A stretch of DNA of 64,000 nucleotides from UBA2144 sp964506185 (lineage in GTDB: Bacteria; Patescibacteriota; Gracilibacteria; Peribacterales; Peribacteraceae): assembly GCA_964506185.1 (NCBI GenBank), contig CAZDKL010000001.1:1-64000 (forward strand), in the 5' to 3' direction. The first letter of the stretch is position 1. Each line of letters opens with the position of its first letter. This document shows, piece by piece, positions 42,288-48,697 of this stretch. The notes below the pieces were generated by a model. It saw only the letters and a program-made list of their open reading frames with translations, was not told the DNA's origin and searched no databases. The translations under genes and the position numbers were made by a program.

Positions 42288-43652
42288 TTATTCCCCTATC
42301 CAACTAGGCTCATCCCCCGGTGCATCACTAACTCCAATCTGAGTTAAATTTGGTCTTGCTTCGTAAAAAGAAAAGAATGGTTCGACTGTTTCCTCTCCCC
42401 CATCATTCACGACTCTGTACCACACAGCTTTTAAACCCGGAACTCTTCCGCCCGCCTTGCGTGTTGTCCCCGGCGCAATTGCTGTCGTGTATTCAATCTT
42501 ATCCGCCGGAGCCGATCTTCTTCCCCAAATATAAGGTCCGATTATTTCTGATTCGCGATTATCATTCGTTCCATAATATATGTAATACGCCAAACGGTTT
42601 TCCGGATCATTATGTGTTTGAATAAGAAGCGCTCCCGGTGAATCGTTTTTAAACTTCATATCCGTATGCGGAGGATAGATAGTTGCATCGGTTCCTTGCG
42701 GAGAGTAATACAGAACAGCGAAGCTATGGTTGCGCCTTTTTTCTATGGGAAAGCCATACTCCCAAACACCTCTGTACGCAGTCGTACTAACCTGACAAAG
42801 TCCTCCACCATATTCGGGCAGAGTACGCTCCCCGAGTATTACAAGTTCTTTGTAATATCCGGTTGTACTGTTTACAGGACCCAGTGTTTCGTTAAAGGAA
42901 AATATTTCTCCTTCTTCTATAACTGTTCCATTGAACTTACTTAAGCCATTGGCAATATTAAGGCGCCGAGCATAAGGAGATCCGGAGTAATCTGACTCTC
43001 CAACTGCAATAACTTCTCTTATCCCAAGTTTTCTAAGAGCTTTATCTATCTCCATTTCTGGCTGAATCTCAATAACCGGCAAAACTATATCGGTAACCTC
43101 ATTCTCGAGAGCCATAATCGTCAACTCAACTACCAATTCCAAATCAACTTTTCTGCCAAGCATTCCAACTCCTTCAAACAGAACTCCTGTTCCTGTTTTT
43201 TTGATTATCACTGAACCAGATTCGCGATCAAGTTTCTGTGATATCTTTTCTTTAAGCGTTGCACGTATGGCTCTTTCGTCCCAATCAATGACCGTATGTC
43301 GTACAACACCTGCCGGCAAGGATGGAAGAAGATCTCCATCAACTCTAAACTCCGCGAGAGGCCTGATCTGCTTTCCATGTGATGACCATACTTGTTTTTG
43401 CCCTTTCCAATGCGAATACTCATATGGTTGAAGTTCGAATAAATGGTGATTGTAGCGGAAAGTTAAAGCATAGTTCTGGCTCTGAGCTAATGATGGAATT
43501 ATCAGCAAAAGCACGAAGCACGAAATCCGAAACAAATCAGAAATAGGAAAAAACCAAATTCCAAAGGATATATTTTTATTTTTTCGAATTTCATTTTTCG
43601 TATTTGTTTCGCTTTTCGAATTTCGAATTTGAATTCTACTTATTATCTTCAT
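42288..43652 (-). CDS. VanW-family protein
   Basis: 454 residues. VanW motif region EIFSFNETLGPVNSTTGYYK, GGGLCQVSTTAYRGVWEYGF and RRNHSFAVLYYSPQGTDATI are diagnostic. A hydrophobic segment (SCFVLLLIIPSLAQS, about residues 45-59) is preceded by an N-terminal extension (IQIRNSKSETNTKNEIRKNK) encoded by a heptamer repeat (43510-43640), so the real start could be later. It is envelope-associated with an unknown precise role. It overlaps the RNase H gene upstream by 17 nt. Confidence 0.85.
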   Translation of the reverse strand: MKIISRIQIRNSKSETNTKNEIRKNKNISFGIWFFPISDLFRISCFVLLLIIPSLAQSQNYALTFRYNHHLFELQPYEYSHWKGQKQVWSSHGKQIRPLAEFRVDGDLLPSLPAGVVRHTVIDWDERAIRATLKEKISQKLDRESGSVIIKKTGTGVLFEGVGMLGRKVDLELVVELTIMALENEVTDIVLPVIEIQPEMEIDKALRKLGIREVIAVGESDYSGSPYARRLNIANGLSKFNGTVIEEGEIFSFNETLGPVNSTTGYYKELVILGERTLPEYGGGLCQVSTTAYRGVWEYGFPIEKRRNHSFAVLYYSPQGTDATIYPPHTDMKFKNDSPGALLIQTHNDPENRLAYYIYYGTNDNRESEIIGPYIWGRRSAPADKIEYTTAIAPGTTRKAGGRVPGLKAVWYRVVNDGGEETVEPFFSFYEARPNLTQIGVSDAPGDEPSWIGE

Positions 43653-44205
43653 AATGTGGGCTGGGATGCTCGTCTAAAGCCTTGTTAACTAGTGCGTCTG
43701 CTCTAAAATTATCTGCCCTCGGAATATAATGGAATTCAACAGAAGCAAATTCTTCCATCAACTCATTTATTTCATCCACAAATGTTTTTAAAGTATCCAT
43801 TTTTACTCGGTACTCGCCCTTTAATTGCTTAACAATCAATTCAGAATCCAAAAAACACACTAAACGATTGGGGTGATACCGTTTTGCTATCTTTAGCCCC
43901 TCTATCAATGCTCGATACTCCGCAACGTTGTTTGTTTGTATTCCGATTCTTTCTGCATGTTCCCTTAATACCTTCCCCTCAACAGGATCTTCAATCACGC
44001 ATCCTACTGCAGCTTGACCGGGATTGCCTCTGGAACCTCCGTCCGTAAATAAATGGAGAGTCCCTCCAACCATTTCTATATCTGATCCCGATTGATTTTT
44101 GTCCAAAGCCTCCTCGATCACGTCTGCGGCAAACTTATCGCGATCTTTAGCTCTGGAGAAGGCATCTTTCAGTCTCCTTTCTAGCTTGGCGGGTAGCTTT
44201 ATCAT
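43636..44205 (-). CDS. Ribonuclease H-like protein
   Basis: 189 residues. RNase HI catalytic Asp/Glu residues: HLFTDGGSRGNPGQAAVG, NNVAEYRALIEGLKIAK, CFLDSELIVKQLKGEYRV and FRADALVNKALD. The N-terminus (RLKDAFSRAKDRDKFAADVI) is helical and charged. It cleaves RNA in RNA/DNA hybrids; it is the type used in small genomes. TAGTAT lies just upstream in the 20-bp divergent intergenic shared with the S41 protease gene. Confidence 0.85.
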   Translation of the reverse strand: MIKLPAKLERRLKDAFSRAKDRDKFAADVIEEALDKNQSGSDIEMVGGTLHLFTDGGSRGNPGQAAVGCVIEDPVEGKVLREHAERIGIQTNNVAEYRALIEGLKIAKRYHPNRLVCFLDSELIVKQLKGEYRVKMDTLKTFVDEINELMEEFASVEFHYIPRADNFRADALVNKALDEHPSPHYEDNK

Positions 44206-44225
44206 GCTAATATACTAGCACAACT
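44206..44225. promoter_or_regulatory. 20-bp divergent promoter (RNase H / S41 protease)
   Basis: The two starts are 20 bp apart. CTAATATACTAG is nearly self-complementary and supplies TATACT (44211-44216), 9 nt before the protease ATG, and on the complement a TAGTAT/TATATT box 4-7 nt before the RNase H ATG. Confidence 0.55.
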
Positions 44226-45485
44226 ATGCTAAAGCCTCTTCGCACCGCAACACTAATAATTCTTCCCCTAATAACACTGGTTTTGGGTTGGCAATTGGGA
44301 GTTAGATACGAACAAAGGCATGTTGTAGAAATGACAGAAAAGCTGGAGCTTTTGTACACTGGTAAAACGAATAGCGGGGCATTGCTCGAAGATCCTGAAC
44401 GTGAAGTGGATCTATCGCTTTTGTGGGGTGTCTGGAGGCTTTTGTTGGCGCATTACATAGACCCGGACATGTTAAATCCTCCCGAAATGGTTTATGGAGC
44501 CGTTGGAGGATTGGTTGGATCTGTCGGAGATCCTTATACGACGTTTATGACGCCCTCGGAGAACAGCGATTTTCAGAAAGCTCTGCAGGGCAAATTGGAG
44601 GGAATAGGAGCTGAACTAACCATGAGAGACGGCCTTGTTGTAGTAGTCGCTCCACTTAAAGGGTCGCCTGCTTCGAAGGCAGGCCTGGAACCCGAAGACG
44701 TGATTACCCATGTTAATGATAAAAATATTGCCGGCCAAACTCTGCATCAAGTAGTGCAATTGATCAGAGGCCCCAAGGGCTCGAAGGTTGAACTCACAAT
44801 CGCACGCACTGATGCACCTGAGCCTATAAAAATTCAGATAATAAGGGCAAGTATCCAAGTTCCGAGTGTAGAGTACGAGATCAAAGAAACCGCAACCGGA
44901 TCGGTTGGATACATTGCCCTGAATCAATTCGGAGAAGACTCCGTAAATGAAATTAAAACCACACTTGATATTATGAGAGGCGCAGATCTTGCAGGACTCA
45001 TACTGGACCTTAGGTTTAACGGTGGAGGATATCTGGAAAGATCCGTAGAAATGTCATCTATGTTCCTAAATGAAGGAAAAGTAGTGACAGTTGAAAGAAG
45101 AAATGGAGATCCTACTCACCACTATGTGTCAGGCAGGCCAAGCGATCCGGATATTCCTATGGTTGTGATGATAAATGAGGGATCCGCAAGCGCGTCTGAG
45201 ATATTGGCAGGTGCATTGCAAGATCACGAGCGCGCAACAATAATCGGCAAGAAGAGTTTTGGAAAAGGAACAGTACAGGAAGTATTTGATCTTCCCGGAA
45301 ACGCGTCAGTCAGAATGACAATAGCAAGATGGCTTACTCCAGACGGAAATGATCTTGGCAAAGGAGGAGTTTATCCGGATATCGAAGTTGATAGAACCCG
45401 CCAGCAGATTATTGATGAAGTCGATCCGCAACTTCAGGCTGCGCTTGAATGGCTGTTGGATGGGGAGGGATTAACTGAGAATTAG
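44226..45485 (+). CDS. S41 C-terminal processing peptidase (CtpA/CtpB type)
   Basis: 419 residues. N-terminal signal anchor (ATLIILPLITLVLGWQLG), PDZ domain (about residues 110-200: GIGAELTMRDGLVVVVAPLK, GSPASKAGLEPEDVITHVND), and S41 catalytic part with NEGSASASEILAGALQDHER (Ser) and GKKSFGKGTVQE (Lys). It degrades or processes envelope proteins outside the membrane. TATACT (44211-44216) supports the start. It overlaps the convergent ndk gene by 4 nt. Confidence 0.93.
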   Translation: MLKPLRTATLIILPLITLVLGWQLGVRYEQRHVVEMTEKLELLYTGKTNSGALLEDPEREVDLSLLWGVWRLLLAHYIDPDMLNPPEMVYGAVGGLVGSVGDPYTTFMTPSENSDFQKALQGKLEGIGAELTMRDGLVVVVAPLKGSPASKAGLEPEDVITHVNDKNIAGQTLHQVVQLIRGPKGSKVELTIARTDAPEPIKIQIIRASIQVPSVEYEIKETATGSVGYIALNQFGEDSVNEIKTTLDIMRGADLAGLILDLRFNGGGYLERSVEMSSMFLNEGKVVTVERRNGDPTHHYVSGRPSDPDIPMVVMINEGSASASEILAGALQDHERATIIGKKSFGKGTVQEVFDLPGNASVRMTIARWLTPDGNDLGKGGVYPDIEVDRTRQQIIDEVDPQLQAALEWLLDGEGLTEN

Positions 45486-45916
45486 TACTCAAATAGTTCG
45501 TCCTCTTTGAAGAATCTCGCAACTTCTTTCTCCGCCGTCTCCGGAGAGTCTGAAGCATGAACAACATTTTTCATCTTGTTCTCCCCTTCTTCCTTGCTTC
45601 CAAACTCTGCTCTAATGGTGCCGGGTGCCGCTTCTAAACAATCTGTTACCCCAAGCATATCTCTCATCTTGTTTATGATGTCATCTCCTTCCAAAACCAT
45701 AGCAATAACCGGGGTTAAACTCATGAACTTTTCGATTTCCGGATAAAAAGGAAACTCTGCTATGTGCGCATAGTGTTCGCGTAGAGTTTCTAAGTCTAAC
45801 TTGATCATTTTGCATCCGATTATTTTGAAGCCTGCTTCTTCGAAGCGCTTGAGGACTGTTCCGCAGATTTTCTTCTGCATGCAGTCGGGTTTTAGGAGGA
45901 TTAAGGTGCGTTGCAT
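45482..45916 (-). CDS. ndk: Nucleoside-diphosphate kinase
   Basis: 144 residues. RTLILLKPDCMQKKICGTVL (Lys-Pro-Asp), the Kpn-loop region, GTIRAEFGSKEEGENK and the phosphorylated His in NVVHASDSPETAE. It balances nucleoside triphosphate pools. The 3' end overlaps the S41 protease gene, so the two are convergent. A G-rich intergenic region (45967-46033) lies upstream. Confidence 0.95.
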   Translation of the reverse strand: MQRTLILLKPDCMQKKICGTVLKRFEEAGFKIIGCKMIKLDLETLREHYAHIAEFPFYPEIEKFMSLTPVIAMVLEGDDIINKMRDMLGVTDCLEAAPGTIRAEFGSKEEGENKMKNVVHASDSPETAEKEVARFFKEDELFEY

Positions 45917-45966
45917 TGGAATTTGAAGGTAAATATCTGGTAAAAGTACACCGCACCCCTGCTATA

Positions 45967-46033
45967 GATACACCCACCCCCTCTTCGAGCCTGAGCCTCA
46001 GAGCCGAATGGCCAGGGGTGGGTATGGCTTTGG
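45967..46033. repeat. C/G-rich inverted repeat and G-quadruplex-like tract
   Basis: ACCCACCCC (45967-45975) can pair with GGGGTGGGT (46014-46022), and the plus strand reads GGGGTGGGT-ATGGCTTT-GGGTGGGTGGG, five G-runs. It lies within the 253-nt gap between ndk and the M16 peptidase gene, which otherwise shows only a palindrome GTTCCGCTTCAAAGCGGAAC (about 46149-46168). Confidence 0.5.
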
Positions 46034-46169
46034 GTGGGTGGGCTGTCGGTTAATATGTGTCAGCCCTGAAACCGCGTCAACCCCTTCTCAAAAAAAACTT
46101 TTTCTGACCTCCTCTTTTTAGCTTCCCTTAGCCCCGTAAGACGTTCCGCTTCAAAGCGGAACAACACGC

Positions 46170-47429
46170 TTATTTTATCAATTTCTCCAATTTCTCCTTC
46201 TCCTCCCCCTTTCCTATCACAACCAATCTCATCTCATCCGGTTTGAGGAGTTTTTGAGCCAACTCATTCACATTATCCTTTGTAACTGATTCTATCTCCG
46301 CAAAATAATCTTCGACGGTTCTTACTTTTGGATAAAGAAGCTCTTGCTTGCCGTAAAAGTGCGCAACTTCTTCCGAATCTTCCAGGCTGAGAGTTATCTT
46401 TCCTTTAAGAAAGTCTTTTGATCTCTTTAATTCTTCATCGGTTACTCCATCCTTGGCACACTCTGCATATTCATGATTAATGCACTCAATTGCTTCATGT
46501 AAACGAGTCTGATCTACTCCGGCACGGGTTGAAAGCGAGCCCGCATCCAGATAAGCATCATCATCGGTAGAAATATAATAACAAAGTCCCTTGGCTTCGC
46601 GGATATTAAGGAACATTCGCGAGCTCATGTTGCCTCCCAGAATTATTGCGAGGAGTTTTTGAGTAAAGTAGTCATCACCCTGTGAATTCGCTCCGGGAAC
46701 TCCCATAACCAAGTGTGCTTGTTCGGTTTCTTTTTTTCTAAGGAACACGCGATCTTTTCCGTAGTCATCAAACTTATTAAACTCCCGATCTTTTGATCCG
46801 GAAACGCCGGTGAAATACTTTTCGGAAAGCTCAATCGCTTCGCCTTCATCAATTTTTCCCGAATAAGAGATCACTATGTTATCCGGCGTGTATAGAAGAT
46901 CTTTATGCTTCTGGAAATCTTTTTGCCCTACTGAATTTATTACTTCCATCCTTCCAATCGTATCCCAGCCGAGCGGATGATCTCCGAAAACTAGTTCTTC
47001 GAAGTCCCAACCTGCGCGATACATTGGAGTATCCTGATACATTCGTTCCTCTTCGATAATTACTCCCCGTTCGCGCTCAATATCTTCCTGAGGAAATGAT
47101 GCATGCAAAAGCATGTCGCTGATTACGTCGCACGCCAATTCCTTGTGCTCGGCTGCCACTTTTACGTAGTAGCCGGCGTATTCCTTTCCGGTAAAAGCAT
47201 TGAAATCGCCTCCCACTCCATCTATGGCAACGCTGACTTCCTTGGTATTTTTGTACTTCTTCCCGCCTTTAAAGAACATATGCTCCAGAAAATGGCTGAT
47301 TCCGCGTTCTTCGTTTGTCTCGTAACGGGACCCTGCCCCTGCAAATACCAAGACTGTTACAGACGCTGTTCCGTCCAATGGAGCTGTAAGGACCCTCAGG
47401 CCCGATTTGAGTTTTGAGGTTTTGTACAT
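46170..47429 (-). CDS. M16-family zinc peptidase
   Basis: 419 residues with start at 47429 (TAAACT ends 7 nt upstream). HFLEHMFFKG is the inverted HxxEH zinc motif; the distal Glu lies in the EERGVIIEEERMYQDTP helix. YYISTDDDAYLDAGSLSTRA begins the inactive C-terminal half. These peptidases degrade peptides or processing intermediates in the cytoplasm or envelope. It is a single-subunit type of about 420 residues, as in PqqL/MPP-like bacteria. Confidence 0.92.
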   Translation of the reverse strand: MYKTSKLKSGLRVLTAPLDGTASVTVLVFAGAGSRYETNEERGISHFLEHMFFKGGKKYKNTKEVSVAIDGVGGDFNAFTGKEYAGYYVKVAAEHKELACDVISDMLLHASFPQEDIERERGVIIEEERMYQDTPMYRAGWDFEELVFGDHPLGWDTIGRMEVINSVGQKDFQKHKDLLYTPDNIVISYSGKIDEGEAIELSEKYFTGVSGSKDREFNKFDDYGKDRVFLRKKETEQAHLVMGVPGANSQGDDYFTQKLLAIILGGNMSSRMFLNIREAKGLCYYISTDDDAYLDAGSLSTRAGVDQTRLHEAIECINHEYAECAKDGVTDEELKRSKDFLKGKITLSLEDSEEVAHFYGKQELLYPKVRTVEDYFAEIESVTKDNVNELAQKLLKPDEMRLVVIGKGEEKEKLEKLIK

Positions 47430-47516
47430 GAATAGGAGTTTAGCTGAATCTAACCAGAAACCAAAAACTATTAAACTTTGTTGACCGCTAACCCAAAACC
47501 CCATAATCTTCCGCCG

Positions 47517-47657
47517 ATGTTAGGAAAACTCAAATGGCGCCGGCGTTTAAGGAAACATGGATTCATGAGTCGCATGAAGACCAAAAATGGGCGAAAAGTG
47601 CTGAATAGGCGCAGAAGGAAAGGAAGAAAGAGGACAGCCGTACAGAAAAAGAAATAA
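47517..47657 (+). CDS. rpmH: 50S ribosomal protein bL34
   Basis: 46 residues beginning MLGKLKWRRRLRKHGFMSRM and ending with KNGRKVLNRRRRKGRKRTAV-type sequence: the family's 'HGF..RM.T.NGR.VL..RR.KGR..L' pattern. The usual N-terminal KRTYQPS is replaced by MLGKLKW. rpmH is often near rnpA, yidC and dnaA at the origin; here a small membrane gene (47708) follows and no rnpA is visible, so the genome may have been rearranged. It is on the opposite strand from the M16 gene. Confidence 0.9.
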   Translation: MLGKLKWRRRLRKHGFMSRMKTKNGRKVLNRRRRKGRKRTAVQKKK

Positions 47658-47659
47658 TA

Positions 47660-47707
47660 AACACTTTGGATTTCCAGTATTCTAGTATTCCAGTATTCTA
47701 GTACTTG
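47660..47707. repeat. CCAGTATTCTAGTATT repeat before a membrane-protein gene
   Basis: Eight-nt units TCTAGTAT/TCCAGTAT/TCTAGTAC end at the start region of the next gene, matching the degenerate word repeats elsewhere. Confidence 0.65.
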
Positions 47708-48028
47708 ATGGTCAAATACCTCCACAAGCTGACAGCGTTCTTCTTCTTCATATTAGGCATAACCTTCTTCACAGCCTATTTCCTTTTAAAGAACGGAATG
47801 ATGATGACTCCCTCGGCATGGTGGATGCAGAGAGCTGACCTTCCATTCGCACTTGTTACAATCATGTACGGAGGCCTAAGTTTATTCAGAAGCCTTAATC
47901 CAAATGAAAAACCGGCCAAAGCCTTGGCGCTCGCGATTGCCATTCCTCTGATCGCGTTTTTCCTTTTCCTGGTAGTCCTTAACTTTTGGGAGGTTTTGGG
48001 ACTGCCAAAAGGCGAAACGATGATTTAG
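47708..48028 (+). CDS. Small polytopic membrane protein, unknown function
   Basis: 106 residues, three predicted helices (LTAFFFFILGITFFTAYFLL; LPFALVTIMYGGLSLFRSLN; ALAIAIPLIAFFLFLVVLNF). No family recognised. It starts at the ATG at 47708, right after a word repeat. It may be co-transcribed with rpmH (50-nt gap). Confidence 0.55.
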   Translation: MVKYLHKLTAFFFFILGITFFTAYFLLKNGMMMTPSAWWMQRADLPFALVTIMYGGLSLFRSLNPNEKPAKALALAIAIPLIAFFLFLVVLNFWEVLGLPKGETMI

Positions 48029-48054
48029 GAGTGTATGTACAATGTACATACAGT

Positions 48055-48654
48055 CTATATTTCAGTTTCCAAGCCTTCTGCTCTATTAGCCCGCCTTGCG
48101 CAAAGAAATAGATAGTCGCTGAGTCTGTTTAAGAATATCTGAATCTGCTCATTGATCTTCCTGTCCTCCGAAGCTTTAGCGCAGGAGGACTCCTCCTCTG
48201 CAAGTCTGACCGTGCATCTCTCCGCTCTCCTACAAACCGTACGAGCCTGATGTAGAAATGACCCCAGCTTTGAGCCGCTCGGAAGTATGAATCTCTTTAG
48301 CTCAGGTAAAGCTGATTCTAGCTCTTCTATCCATTCATCAATAACTCTGACTTCGTCGGATGACACTCTTTTTATATTCACCTGAGAATCCTTAGGGGTA
48401 GCAAGATCTGAACCTACACCAAAGAGAAGACGCTGAATTTCAAATAACTGCTTACGCAGGCGGGACGGTGGTTCGTCCCCGCTCACCACAGGCTCTGTCC
48501 CGCCCTGCGGTAGCAGGGAGATTACAACACCCAAGATAGAATTCAACTCATCAACTGTTCCGTATGCCTCAAGTCTTAAGCCACCTTTCGAAACTCGCTC
48601 CCCCGTTAGCAAACGTGAGAATCCACCATCGCCGGTACGAGTTGTAACTGACAT
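48055..48654 (-). CDS. PduO-type cob(I)alamin adenosyltransferase with palindromic inserts
   Basis: 199 residues from the ATG at 48654 (the N-terminal extension seen upstream is dispensable). SVTTRTGDGGFSRLLTGERV, LEAYGTVDELNSILGV, QLFEIQRLLFGVGSDLATP and FILPSGSKLGSFLHQARTVC are the conserved ATR motifs (ATP and cobalamin binding). It makes adenosylcobalamin from cob(I)alamin. Two stretches are made of palindromes: about 48445-48520 (LLPQGGTEPVVSGDEPPSRL) and about 48168-48195, encoding EESSCAKASED. Confidence 0.88.
   Translation of the reverse strand: MSVTTRTGDGGFSRLLTGERVSKGGLRLEAYGTVDELNSILGVVISLLPQGGTEPVVSGDEPPSRLRKQLFEIQRLLFGVGSDLATPKDSQVNIKRVSSDEVRVIDEWIEELESALPELKRFILPSGSKLGSFLHQARTVCRRAERCTVRLAEEESSCAKASEDRKINEQIQIFLNRLSDYLFLCARRANRAEGLETEI
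48168..48195. repeat. Palindrome CTCCGAAGCTTTAGCGCAGGAG encoding CAKASED (in frame)
   Basis: TCCTCCGAAGC / GCGCAGGAGGA arms around TTTA. In the adenosyltransferase gene it encodes SSCAKASEDR near the C-terminus. The peptide AKASED is one I associate with CPR bacterial proteins. Confidence 0.7.
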
Positions 48655-48663
48655 CGGACACTC

Positions 48664-48697
48664 ATTCTCAATTGTCAATTATCAATTGTCAATTGCT
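48664..48697. repeat. TCAATTGTCAATTATCAATT heptamer repeat
   Basis: Tandem TCAATTG/TCAATTA units between the cobalamin adenosyltransferase and pheT genes, like 40529-40630. The pheT stop codon lies at its downstream edge. Confidence 0.8.
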
